Shown piece after piece: positions 1 through 10,107 of a stretch of 64,000 nt of DNA (its first letter is position 1; every line of letters starts with the position of its first letter). Source of the DNA: Kitagawia praeruptora (lineage: Eukaryota; Streptophyta; Magnoliopsida; Apiales; Apiaceae); the NCBI GenBank assembly GCA_037693485.1, contig CM075346.1:98314501-98378500 (forward strand). Direction: 5' to 3'. The position numbers and the translations under genes were made by a program. The notes under the pieces are model-generated. The model was not told the DNA's origin. It was given only the letters and a program-made list of their open reading frames with translations, and ran no database searches.

Positions 1-2403
1 AGTGCCCGAGGAATTGAAGCAAACCCAGAGAAGATTAAAGCAGTTATTGACATGGAAGCACCGAAGACGATCAGGGACATTCAAAAGCTGACCGGACGGC
101 TAGCAGCCCTGAGGAGGTTCATTTCTAGATCGGCCGAAAAGGCCCTACCATTCTTTGAAGTACTTCGGGGGTCCAAGAATTTCGAGTGGGGGCCAAATTG
201 CCAGAAAGCATTCGAAGAGGTTAAAGAGTACTTAGTGAAGGCTCCACTCTTAATGAGACCCGACCCGAAAGAAACATTGCAGCTGTACTTGGCTGTGAAC
301 GACCGAACACTCGAAGCAGTGTTGGTCAAAGAGCACGAAGGGAACCAGCATCCGGTGTTCTATGTTTCTCATATTCTCAAAGATGCAGAAACAAGATATC
401 CAAATGCAGAGAAGTTCGCCTATGGACTGGTAATGGCCGCAAGAAAGTTAAGGCACTATTTCCAAGGAAGGACGATCAAAGTTGTAACCGATCAGCCGTT
501 AAAGAAAATCTTGCAAAGGCTAGAGGCATCGGGCAGAGTGGTTGCTTGGGTGATCGAACTGGGGGAGCATGATTTGGAATATACACCAAGGACTTCGATC
601 AAAGCCCAAGCACTAGCAGATTTCATGGTAGAATGCTCTTTCTCGGGGCCGAACGACTTGGCTCCTGAAGAACAAATGATTCAGACACCGGGAAAATGGA
701 AGTTGTTTGTCGACGGGTCGGTCGCCAAGGAAAAGTGCGGGGCAGGGTTAATTCTTACAAGCCCAGAAGGATTTGAGATTTGTCAAGCTATCAGGTTCAC
801 TTTCCCGTTGACGAACAATGAGGCCGAATATGAAGCACTCTTGACAGGGCTAGATTTGGCAAGAAGTCTAGAAGTCAAGCACATTAGGGCGTTCAGTGAT
901 TCCATGTTGGTGGTAAAACAGTTCTCAGGAGAGTATGGGCAAAAAGATCCCCGAACCAAGGCATACGCCCTTAAGGTACGTGAACAATCTTTGCTGTTTG
1001 AAACTTTCGAGTTAACTCAAGTAGCTAGAAAAAACAACAGTCGGGCAGATAACCTCTCGAGGTTAGCTTCGGCAGAAACCCAGAACCTAAATGGGTCCAT
1101 CTATCTGACCGAAGTAAAGACGCCTTCGATAGACAAGAAGCAGTGCATGGAAATTCATCAAGGGGTCAATTGGATGACTCCCATTAGGGCATTCTTGGAA
1201 AAAGCCACCCTGCCACTTGACCGAAGGGAAGCACAGAAGGTGAAGTATCGGTCGGGGAATTATACTCTGGTCGGGGGTCGCTTATTTAGACGATCGGCGA
1301 GCCAACCACTACTCAGGTGTTTAGACCAAGCCGAACAGCAACTAGCCTTGGAGACGGTTCACGAGGGAATTTGTGGAGAGCATTTGGCAGGAAGATCGTT
1401 AGCCTTCAAAATTCTCAGGCAAGGGTTTTTCTGGCCAAAGATGAAAGAAGATGCATCCGAATATGCCAAGAGGTGTAGACAGTGCCAACTTTTCAGCACA
1501 ATACCGAAACAACCACCCGAAGAAATGTCCTCAGTCCTTAGCCCGATCCCATTTACTATGTGGGCGGTCGATATTGTGGGGATCCTACCCACCAGCACTA
1601 AGCAAGCGAAATACTGTATTGTGGCAATCGACTACATGACTAAGTGGATAGAAGCAAAACCCCTTTCGGCCATTACCAAAGAGGCGGCGAAGAAATTCAT
1701 GCTGGAACAGGTCATCTTGAGGTTTGGCATACCTATGGTGTGTGTGTCCGATAACGGTACTCAATTCATTGGGAGCAAGTTCAGAAAATTCCTGGCTCAA
1801 TTCGGGATAAAACAGAAGTTCAGTTCGGTAGGGCATCCCCAGGGAAATGGGGCGATCGAGGCGGCCAACAAAATCATCTTTGATGGAATCAAGAAAAGGC
1901 TAGGGGAAGCTAAGGGACTTTGGGCCGAAGAACTACCATGGGTCCTATGGGCTTACCGAACTACTACAAGATCTTCAACCGGACAAACGCCCTTCAAACT
2001 GGCCTTCGGGACTGATGCCCTTCTACCCGTTGAAGTTGGTTTAGAGTCTTACTGAACAGAAGTGTTTAACGTGGAGACAAATGAGTTCGGACTCCGAGCG
2101 AATGTGGACTTACTGGAAGAAGAAAGAGAAGCTGCCCACCAAAGAAACTTAAAGTACCAACTGCAGGCAGCCCAGTACTATGATTCGGGGGTGAAGAAGA
2201 GATCGTTCCAAGTCGGGGATTTAGTACTTCGGGAATTAGCCACCTCCATGCCAGCAAAAAAGGGCAAGCTTATGCCCAACTGGGAAGGTCCATACGTGGT
2301 AATTGAAGTGGTTCGATCGGGCACTTACAAATTGGCCCATCCAGACGGCAGCCCAATCAAAAACACCTGGCATGCCGTACGCCTTCGCCGTTTCTACCAG
2401 TAA
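1..2403 (+). pseudogene. pol: Tat pol C-terminal part (RT end, RNase H, second RNase H, integrase) with one in-frame stop
   Basis: The frame is open from base 1. Numbering from the Met at 52: residues 1-60 are the RT connection, and 75-150 are a first RNase H whose usual LYLD-type aspartate site reads LYLAVN, so it is probably inactive. Residues 216-340 are a second, archaeal-type RNase H with FVDGS (D221), NNEAEYEAL (E257/E259), D283 and D333. The integrase zinc finger is H437, H444, C475, C478. The integrase core has D507 in VDIVG, D567 in SDNGTQF and E603. A TGA at 2053-2055 interrupts the frame just after the core. The same frame continues to TAA at 2401-2403 and encodes the integrase C-terminal domain (GDLVLRE, WEGPYVV). 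The stop fits a C-to-T change in an arginine codon. Apart from it the coding sequence looks undamaged. Confidence 0.9.
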
Positions 2404-2609
2404 GCTTACTGGACAAATTTTATTGCTTTTTACTTCAGTATTTTGTTTTATGCAACTTTATTCTGGATCCCATATGATAGCATCAATCTGTAATCGAATC
2501 TATGTAAGAATTGCATGATTAATGAAAAGATTGTTTTGCTCCAATTTTTATCCGTTATCGTTAAGCTAAGTACATTTAAAGCCAAAAAGCTAAGTACGCA
2601 ATATCAAGC

Positions 2610-2850
2610 TTAATAGACCCATGTTTGGGGCCGACCGTATAAAACATGCGCCCTTTAACTTATTGGTAGTGTTCAAGTACATTGCGTTTTAAGCTACAAA
2701 TACTTGGCAAATCCAAATTTGGGGCCGACCGAATGAAATTTGACCCCTCACAAAATTGTCTTAGTATTCAAGTTGCTTTGACATTAATTAAGGCCGGGAA
2801 GAAATATTTTTCAGCCGACCGAATGAGACCTTAATTATTTACAAAACCCC
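2610..2850 (+). repeat. Degenerate repeats with GGCCGACCG core in Tat 3' untranslated region
   Basis: Three imperfect units of roughly 75-90 bp share a GGCCGACCG or AGCCGACCG core followed by a purine-rich stretch, near 2629, 2722 and 2813. They follow the pol stop and precede the shorter repeats. No coding potential is seen. Confidence 0.6.
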
Positions 2851-2889
2851 TTAAATACTGGGGGACAGCTAGGTTACGACAAAAAATGC

Positions 2890-3280
2890 ACATAAATGCT
2901 AGGCTGAAGCCGAAGATGCACAAACATACGAATAATTATGCCAAGGCAAAATGAAGCCGAAGACGCATAAGAACAGGAAAAAATTATGCTAAGGCCAATC
3001 GAAGCCGAAAACGCATAAGAACAAGAAAAAATTATGCTGAGGCCAATTGAAGCCGAAGATGCGTAAAAGAGAAAATTATGCTAAAGCCAAATCAAAGCTA
3101 AAGATGCATGAAGAGAGGCAAAAGCCAATTTAAGGCCGAAGCCGACAACGCATAAGAAAGAATATTATGCTAAGGCAAAATTTAAATAAACAAGCCCGAA
3201 GGCAAAGTAAAGTATTACAAGCCCGAAGGCACGAATAGAGAGCCCGAAGGCAAAGTTAAACATTACAATTTTAAAGGCAT
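2890..3280 (+). repeat. ~48-bp tandem repeats between Tat pol and the opposite-strand gene
   Basis: ATTATGC starts recur at 2935, 2983, 3031 and 3075, each followed by a GAAGCCGAAGACGCATAAG-like segment, giving a period of 44-48 bp. Past 3180 the array degrades into a shorter AAGCCCGAAGGC repeat (near 3193, 3219, 3241). Tandem arrays at this place are a known property of Tat/Ogre elements and can seed satellite DNA. That these particular units have spread elsewhere is not shown here. Confidence 0.8.
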
Positions 3281-3295
3281 TGGAAATCTACAAAA

Positions 3296-5123
3296 TTACA
3301 AGGCTTCGTCAGCTGGAGGTTCGTCGGAAAGAGACTCATCTTCGCCCGAAGAAACCTCTAAAGGTTGATCAGACTCCTCCCGACCAACAGGATCCGTCAT
3401 CCCGAGTGAAAGATCTATCAGTTGAGTATAATCGAAGCCCAAAGAATGTGCCTTCAGCACAGCGCCGTCATATCCCATTTGATAGCATCTTTCTTCGGTC
3501 AGCTCCAGAGTCTTCTTCAGCTTCCGAACATTTTTCCTTGTAAGTTTGAGCTGCTTGTTTCTCCAGTCAACCCTAGCCCTCAAGGCGTCCATCTCCTGCA
3601 ACTTTTCCTTTAAGGAATCGTTCTCGGCCTTCAAGGAGTTAGCCTGGCCGGTGACCCTCTCCAAGTCAGTGGTTGCATTCCGGAGGTCTTCTTCAGCCTT
3701 GACCGCCCGAACTTCAACTTGGTTGGCCGCCTCCAGTTTGTTCTGTATCCCCTCCATCCTTTCGGCCACAACGACTGACCAGGAGACCCCCTAGAAACAA
3801 ACAAGGGAAAAGAATTAAACATTGAAGACAAGTAGAAGAGAAAATTACCGAAGAAGAAAAAGCTTACCATGGAGAGCAGAGCCAACATCTCAGTACAAGC
3901 CTCAAGGTCGTTCGCCTTGGCAAACGTAGGCCTATCGGCTGGAAGAATGAGACCCCGGTAGAGATCGGGACCCACAATAGTGGACAGCTGTGGAGCGGGG
4001 ACAATGATCTGATCAGTCTCGATGACTCCCCAAGGAGGAGAATACACATTTGGATCGGCATTTCCCGACCGGAATCTCTTCCGGGAGTCGGTTGAGGTGA
4101 CTTGGACGACACCATCCCCCTGATCCCGAGGAGGAGAAGAAACCAATGGAGTTTCGACTCTCTTCCCTTGATCGGGAGCCGACTCCAACTCTTTGCCAGC
4201 CGATTGAGCAGCAGCGTCGGCTTCGGCTGTAGCAGCTATTGAAAGTTGAGCTGCCTTCTTGCGTTTACGCTCAATGATATGCTGAAGAGAAGACACTGCA
4301 CAAAAATAATAGTGTTAAACATGGGCAACGGGAAATAAAAATACAGTAAAGCAAAGGAAGCACTCGGATGGAAAGGAATAAGGTAAAGATAAATGTTACC
4401 ACTACCCCAAAGGGCGACCAACCAGTCGTTATCCCTGCCGTCCGATACCGGAACCCTATTCATATCGAGTTCACAAAGAAGACGATAATCATGCTTGTCC
4501 GCCTCCAACATTTCGGGATACTGCAACCTCGATGGGTCCAGATCCTGCCAGCGACCATACTTCTCCATCTTCGGGCCCGAGATGAAAGCCCACTTCTCAT
4601 GGGCCCCCCTGTTGTTGGAGTTTGTTTGGGCCCAATCGGCTTTGCCGGTTCGGCGAGCTATAGTGTAGAAACCGTTGCTTTTGGAGTTTCTTCGGAGCTC
4701 ATAATGATGCCAGAACAAGGTTGTCCTTGGAGTCATCTTCTTGGCTAAGCATCGGGCTTGGAAGGCGTTTATGTGGAAAAAGCTGTTCGGATCCAGCTGC
4801 CCTACGGCGATCCCAAGTTGCCTCAGCAATTTCTTCAGTATCGGCAACATCGGCAGCCGAAAACCGCATTTGAAGGCCATCTCGGATATGCCGGTAGCCA
4901 CGCTTCCGCCGTAGAGTGGTGGAACCTCAGGGTTGTGCCAAATACGGTCCTTCTTCCTCGGTGTGAAGAAGTACCAGACATTCCTCTCTACAAGGTATTT
5001 GGAATGGAAGTCTTCTATTTTTTCCTCAGTCAGATGTGACCGGAAATTCGCCGCAGGATATACCTCGACGTCGCTAAACGGTGAAACCTCCGAAGGACCA
5101 GCACCTTCGGTCGACCGATCCAT
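3296..5123 (-). CDS. Tat opposite-strand gene (putative gypsy-type transposon protein), three coding exons
   Basis: I model exons 5123-4400, 4295-3868 and 3790-3296, with introns 4399-4296 and 3867-3791. Both introns start GT and end AG (GTAACA...TGCAG; GTAAGC...TCTAG). Summed exon length is 1647 nt, exactly 549 codons including the stop, with no internal stop, which strongly supports the model. Residues ~30-210 match the plant domain annotated in Pfam as putative gypsy-type transposon (PF04195), recognised by LTEEKIEDFHSKY, PEVPPLYGG and WHHYELRRN-type blocks. The middle is proline/charge rich. The last ~150 residues are a coiled coil ending in an acidic tail. Function is unknown. Such genes are known in Tat elements on the strand opposite gag-pol. 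The terminal stop lies next to the tandem repeats. Confidence 0.85.
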
Positions 5124-5127
5124 GTCC

Positions 5128-5577
5128 CTGCATTCGGAAATGAAGAGACGATTAGCCCTGTACTCGGATAAAGAAAAAGGAATTCAAAAGGAGAGAAAGG
5201 CCGAGTACAGTAAGCCAGGACCGGTCGGGACACCTACAGCCTAGGACGAAGGGATCCGAAAGCCTAAATCTACGGGAAATTAGAAGGTTCCTAAGAGTTC
5301 TGAGCGATCGGAGTGGTCCGAAGAGGGTTCTCAAGGTTCGAAGATCCCGAAGGAAGTTCTTGCCCAGGCCATTCTCCAGACCAGTTCCGTAATCGGGGGG
5401 AGATGCAATTAAAGGATAAAATGGTACATCAAAGACCACCTAACTACTTGCAGGCATGAACATAGAACATTTGAGAATCACAGGCAAATTTATGCATACA
5501 TACGTATAAATACATACACGAATATATGGAGTGCAGAACAGTTATGGTAAAGAAGCGAGAAGGGAAATGTTACTTAC
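5128..5577 (-). other. Predicted 5' UTR intron of the Tat opposite-strand gene
   Basis: On the minus strand a consensus donor (CAA|GTAAGTAAC, GT at 5577) pairs with an acceptor (AATGCAG|GGACATGG, AG ending at 5128). The acceptor lies 4 bases before the start codon at 5123. The 450-bp interval carries stops in all frames. This is inferred from signals only. Confidence 0.55.
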
Positions 5578-5784
5578 TTGTTTGAAGATTCTTGACGAGG
5601 CTGAGTTCTCGAGGATAAATTGCTTGAATGTAGACGTCCACCGGAGTCGGGGAAGAGAAGATGACCGGCGATGAATCGACGTTTCCAATCGTTGTTTGCG
5701 AAAAGCTCTGAGAAATAAAGATTTTGGCTCTGATGTTTTGTTTAATTGGTAGGCGTAAAAGTGGGAATGAATGGGTTTAGAAGG

Positions 5785-5792
5785 ATTATATA
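5785..5792 (-). promoter_or_regulatory. TATA box for the Tat opposite-strand gene
   Basis: The minus strand reads CCGTATATAATCC here, ~210 bp before the predicted 5' UTR intron donor. A start site ~30 bp downstream (near 5755) would give a leader with a 450-bp intron ending just before the ATG. It lies between that gene and the 3' LTR, so the gene may have a promoter independent of the LTR. Confidence 0.5.
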
Positions 5793-6023
5793 CGGAGATG
5801 TGGCGTTTGGACAGAGCCGTTTCATATTCAACGGCGGGGATTGAAGCGTGAATCTCGAGATTAGACAGCTGTTAACCACAAAGGGACACGGCTTCCAAGG
5901 GAACGTTTCAACCTTGTCCATCGTCCTTATTATCTGAATAAGACGTCCGAAGAGCGGACTCCGAAGATGGGCCTAGGCTTTGGCCTCCGTCCTGAGGATA
6001 ACTCCGAACGAAGCCCAGGGACA

Positions 6024-6389
6024 TGTTAGAGGCCCGTCTCCTTAATGGGCCGAACCAATAATCCAGCGCCTCAAGCCCGAATGAAAGCCCATATTCATCC
6101 GGCCATGATATCCACAACGGTCATACCGTTCATCCTCCTGCGAACGTGGGACACGTCGGCACACGACGCCCACTCTTCGGGTAACCGCCTAGAGAGTGTT
6201 AAAGTCAGGTTCATTCAATCACTTATACACAATTTTTACACACAACACAAATTCTCTACGTTCAATATTACTCATAAAAAACCGACTAACTTATTCTCAC
6301 ACCGGAGGTGAATCGGGGGGCCAAACCCTCGCATTCTTCTCATTTGCAGGTCCGACCGAACTCAGGTCCGGCGAAATACCGTCGTAACA
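6024..6389 (+). repeat. 3' LTR of the Tat element (366 bp)
   Basis: It starts TGTTAGAGG and ends CGTCGTAACA, giving a 5-bp inverted terminal repeat TGTTA/TAACA. A purine-rich CCCAGGGACA precedes it where the polypurine tract belongs. Past 6389 the sequence changes to the TNL pseudogene. With no second LTR in the window the exact left boundary is inferred. Confidence 0.7.
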
Positions 6390-6563
6390 ATATGCTTCAT
6401 CTAATTAACTAATTATATCCGTACCTTGAATCCTGGATACCACCTTTTATGATTTTACTGTGTGACAGGTCCAGCATGACAACATTTTTCAGGTTTAAAT
6501 CTACAGGCAAACAGGACAAATCACAGTATCGCCAACTAAGCCATCTTAAATCTTCAATTAAGT

Positions 6564-6780
6564 CAGTTGGTTAAAGAGAGGCCACATTACCTTTTGGTCA
6601 CAGGTTCGACTCCCATGGGAGGCGGATTTGTGATTATGCCATCCTGGGGCAGAGCCTGTCGCACTTGTGCGGTTTGCCTTGGATCACGTGGTTTGCAGGC
6701 TATTGCGTGAGCCCATGGGTTTACCCAGAGCGCACCCGAAGGGTAGCGGCTGCGGGTTTCCATGTTAAAAAAAAAAAAAA
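6564..6780 (+). mobile_element. tRNA-derived SINE with poly(A) tail
   Basis: A tRNA-like head carries an A box (CAGTTGGTTAAAGAGAGG at 6564) and an exact B box (GGTTCGACTCC at 6603-6613), the internal RNA polymerase III promoter. The body ends in a run of ~18 A. It is flanked by a 16-bp direct repeat, AAATCTTCAATTAAGT, at 6548-6563 and 6781-6796, overlapping the A tail by up to three bases. It interrupts the LRR exon of the TNL pseudogene, whose reading continues on both sides. It would rely on LINE enzymes supplied elsewhere. Confidence 0.9.
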
Positions 6781-7242
6781 AAATCTTCAATTAAGTGTTC
6801 AAAAGATCCCGTAATACGAACATTGTTTATGCGAAGAAGTCGCATTGATGGCATTACTTCGAATGTTTCGGAATTTGGACTCCAAAGATAGGCTGCGAAG
6901 CAGAAAGCTAACTCCTTCGATTATATTTGTCCCCTAGGAGTGAAAAACCGCATTATATAGATAACATAAACCTCAATGAACTATTAAAATGTGTTAGGCA
7001 TAAACAATTTTCGGTATCAGAAGAAAGTTCAGGATTCGATCTTACGGTGTTACCTTGAGATTTGTTAGCACATCGTCATCAAGTACTTCATCATGACGCC
7101 ACGGTCTGCTGCGCTTCGCTGGCCACTTAATTGATTGTTTGCGAATGATTTCCCTACCCACAGCACAAACCAGACTGACTATGCATTCTCAAGGAATTCT
7201 TCCTATCAACTTTTAACAATTTTTTGATTGTTAAAGTACTAA

Positions 7243-7635
7243 GAGCATCTCCAACCACAAGAAATCCTTACCTAAAATTAGATAAAAGATACCATAAATA
7301 AAAATTATAGAGATTATCTAAAAAAAACTTGAACTCCAATGGGTCAAAGCTGTTAGCTATAATTTTAGATAATTTCTACAGGTTGGCTATATTTGTCGAA
7401 CCTCTATATAGCTGTAAGAAATCTGTAAGAAGATTCTACATCATTCATTACCATATTGAAGTGATATATTCTATTTATAACAACCTAAATTAGTAATAAC
7501 ATACTATTTTTAAAATATAGCCAACCAATATAGCTAATACAAAGTAAAATGTCTTACAGATTCAACAAATTTTACATAATGTCCTACAGGTCCAATTTAG
7601 CCAACCAATTTTAGCTATTCCCGTTGGAGATGCTC
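7243..7635. mobile_element. PIF/Harbinger-type MITE (393 bp)
   Basis: Terminal inverted repeats GAGCATCTCCAAC (7243-7255) and GTTGGAGATGCTC (7623-7635) are flanked by TAA at 7240-7242 and 7636-7638, the Harbinger-type 3-bp target duplication. The interior is AT-rich and non-coding. It lies inside the NB-ARC part of the TNL pseudogene, immediately after ACGFFPEDGI. Confidence 0.9.
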
Positions 7636-7850
7636 TAATGCCATCTTCAGGGAAAAAACCACAAGCATCCCATACAGCAATAGCGAAGTCCTTTTTCATT
7701 CTATTAGACGATATGACGATATTTAAATAAATATTGTCTAATACATTCCAACAAAAAAGCATGCTATATCAAGAAATATGTCCTTCACTTTATCATCACT
7801 AAGAGCATAAAACTCACTACAAGCTCTTCTTGAATTTATCTATATCTATA

Positions 7851-8330
7851 CTATTATATAAAAGCCGAAACATTAAAAGTTTGGTTGGTTGGTACCTGTT
7901 GATTTTACTTATTTACCCTTAACTAATAAAATATACTATTATATAAAAGTCGAAACATTAAAAGTTTGGTTGGTTGGTTGATTGGTACCTGTTGATTTTA
8001 CTTATTTATCCTTAACTAATAAAATATGTTATTTTACTTAATTATCCTTACTTAATTATTATTTATAATAATCTAATAAATAGTTATTAGCCGATTGCCT
8101 TTTTAACATTTACTTTTAATAGAAGAAATTACTATTATATAAAAGCCGAAACATTAAAAGTTTGGTTGGTTGGTTGGTACATGTTGATTTTACTTATTTA
8201 TCCTTAACTAATAAAACATGTTATTTTACTTAATTATGCTTACTTAATTATTATTTATAATAATCTAATAAATAGTTATTAGCCGATTGCCTTTTTAACA
8301 TTTACTTTTAATAGAAGAAATTACCTTTTA
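7851..8330 (+). repeat. Tandem copies of a Helitron 5'-end segment
   Basis: ACTATTATATAAAAGYCGAAAC starts at 7851, near 7925 and near 8131. The first copy is ~75 bp and the next two are ~200 bp and nearly identical up to AATAGAAGAAATTAC. They differ by a GGTT/GATT insertion and a few substitutions. The pattern fits repeated insertion or slippage at a Helitron 5' end. Confidence 0.75.
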
Positions 8331-8512
8331 TAAACACCTAAAATTGTACCATATCTTACGAACGCTAATATTTGTTTTCTAACTAAAACATGTTACCTTT
8401 AAATCTAATACTAATCTTGCAATCACTAATATAAACCCAAAAATATCACACCGCATCTTACAGTCATTAATAAAATATAAAAAAAATCTATATACACTAC
8501 TAGAATCTCGGC

Positions 8513-8770
8513 TAAATTCGACTGCCATTTTGCGGTCGAATTTAGCTAAATTCGATTGAATACGGTCGAATTTAGCTAAATTCGACTGCAAAATGGCAAT
8601 CGATTCTAGCTTAGTGGAATTTAGTAAAAAGCTGTCGAATTTAACAAATTCGACTGGCTAAATTCGACTGCTCAAATTCGACTGGCTCAATTCGACTGGT
8701 CGAATTTATAAATTCGACCGCCTTTATAAATTCGACTGTCTTCGATAGAGTTTATAAATTCGAATTTTAT
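8513..8770. repeat. CACTA left subterminal repeats (AAATTCGACTG)
   Basis: About ten copies of AAATTCGACTG/GTCGAATTTA occur in both orientations. In CACTA elements such subterminal motifs bind the element's transposase. The same motif fills the right end. Confidence 0.85.
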
Positions 8771-9485
8771 GATAGAAAAATCTGTCAAAAGTTAAAGAAT
8801 GGGACCCACTAAAATATAATAATAACAATAATTTATGACAATTTTATTTGTGGTAAGTTCGCTCTTGGGACCCATCAAAAATATTAGATACTCCGTATAC
8901 TGTATCATATATGGTCCCTGGAAACAAAAATGCGATTTACAGTAAATTGCTCAATTTACAGAAGTTGAGTAATAGATATAAACCTTTGGAAGTCAAAACT
9001 AAATAACTTTAAGAACGGAGACATTCATTTGTGGCAACCAATTCCTCCGTTATCTGAACTTTAGGACATTATAGCAACTGCTAACTAGTAACAAATAAGC
9101 ACTCCATTAATTCATTAATACATTATCCGAGTACTAGGCTATTACTTAAACTATACAATAGCTCTTAAAATAACTAATACTCTATATTCAAGGCTCTTCC
9201 CTGTGTGTTGGCAACATCTCTAGGGCTTCACATTAGTAGAGGGCATCCTCCTTGAGACAATCTGCTATCACAACACAACTGCAATCAAACTAAAACAGTC
9301 CAAAGTCGGCCAAAATCGAAGAGAAACCTGCGATACAAAAATTTTTGACGAAACCAAATTCAACAAAAAACCACAGAATATATAACAAAAATATATACGA
9401 TTATACACACCCAGACTTATACATATTTGCAACTCAACACAACCGCCACCAACACCCCTTTCCACCAACCACTGCCTCACTTACC

Positions 9486-10107
9486 TATAACACCCCGAGT
9501 CCCACATCGAGGAGATTTGGGACTTCTGTTCAGTTTATAAGGTAAAGTACTACTACTAATTGCACCAACAAATCATGATCTTTTGGGGGCCTGTGGTGGG
9601 CTTGTCATTACCCAAGTTGGCTGCAATTCGGTTAGTTTACTTTGACTTATTTCGGATTCGGAATCGGGACTCGACCCGATTTTCGAAAAAGACTCGGGAT
9701 TTGACCCGGGTTGTCCCATATGGTATCAGAGCCGACTCTCGAAAGCTTGTCGAGACAAGTTGCCGGAGGTGGGGACACGAAGGCTGGTGGTATTATCCCA
9801 CAATGGACAGAGATCCGGAGGTGGGGACACGAAGCCAGCCGGTATTATCCCACAATGGCTAGAGAGGAACGATCTTGGAGTACCTATGGAATATCCGTTA
9901 AGGCCTGACGAGGACGTCAGGAGTTTAAGTGGGGGAGTTTGTAACACCCCGAGTCCCACATCGAGGAGATTTGGGACATCTGTTTAGTTTATAAGGTAAA
10001 GTACTACTACTAATTGCACCAACAAATCATGATCTTTTGGGGGCCTGTGGTGGGCTTGTCGTTACCCAAGTTGGCTGCAATTCGGTTAGTTTACTTTGAC
10101 TTATTTC
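9486..10107 (+). mobile_element. TRIM (miniature LTR retrotransposon) inside the CACTA element
   Basis: Two copies of a 168-bp sequence beginning TRTAACACCCCGAGTCCCAC lie at 9486-9653 and 9940-10107. A methionine-initiator tRNA binding site, TGGTATCAGAGC, is at 9721-9732. A polypurine tract AAGTGGGGGAG directly precedes the second copy. The 5' LTR probably runs to ~9719, so the 3' LTR would be truncated by ~65 bp, or the LTR ends at 9653 and the binding site is displaced. The first LTR starts TA instead of TG. Internal DNA (9720-9939) is non-coding with a 52-bp tandem duplication (9765-9816, 9817-9856). No target duplication is evident. Confidence 0.8.
9721..9732 (+). other. TRIM primer binding site (initiator methionine tRNA)
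   Basis: TGGTATCAGAGC is the standard complement of the plant initiator tRNA 3' end. It sits between the two terminal repeats in the right orientation. Confidence 0.85.

Larger units (their letters stand above)
1..6389 (+). mobile_element. Tat-lineage Ty3/gypsy LTR retrotransposon, 5' part outside window
   Basis: The order seen is end of reverse transcriptase, RNase H, a second RNase H, integrase, repeat-rich 3' region, opposite-strand gene and 3' LTR. A duplicated RNase H plus an opposite-strand ORF before the 3' LTR is known from the Tat/Ogre/Retand group. The 5' LTR, gag, protease and most of reverse transcriptase lie left of the window, so the target duplication cannot be tested. The element ends inside the TNL pseudogene, so it inserted into that gene or beside it. 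The assignment to Tat is inferred from layout and motifs. Confidence 0.9.
6390..7844 (-). pseudogene. TIR-NBS-LRR disease resistance gene fragment, degraded and interrupted
   Basis: Reading the minus strand from 7844 gives IQEELVVSF and then, after a one-base frameshift, KVKDIFLDIACFFVGM, the post-GLPL NB-ARC signature of TNLs. Next come ACGFFPEDGI and, beyond the MITE, LRMH, GREIIRKQS, KWPAKRSR and HDEVL. An intron fits 7052-6934 (CAAG|GTAACA...CTCCTAG|GGG), the usual NB-ARC/LRR exon junction, followed by GTNIIEGVSF. The LRR entry reads MRLLRINNVRITGSFEHL and, after the SINE, LRWLSWRYCDLSCLPVDLN and VMLDLSHSKI. At least two frameshifts, stop codons, a SINE, a MITE and the Tat insertion make it non-functional. 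The TIR domain and P-loop are not in the window. TNL proteins are cytoplasmic/nuclear immune receptors. Confidence 0.88.

Noticed and set aside
1359..1836. Minus-strand ORFs inside Tat pol
   Set aside because: Shadows of the plus-strand coding frame, with no independent signals.
3280..3613. Plus-strand ORFs overlapping the opposite-strand gene
   Set aside because: Shadows of exon 3, whose coiled-coil codon pattern on the minus strand is clearly the coding one.
6564..6780. A functional tRNA gene
   Set aside because: A and B boxes are present, but the sequence does not fold as a tRNA and has a poly(A) tail and target duplication; it is a SINE.
9560..9987. Overlapping ORFs in and around the TRIM
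   Set aside because: They run across LTR, primer site and tandem repeat in several frames; TRIMs carry no genes.
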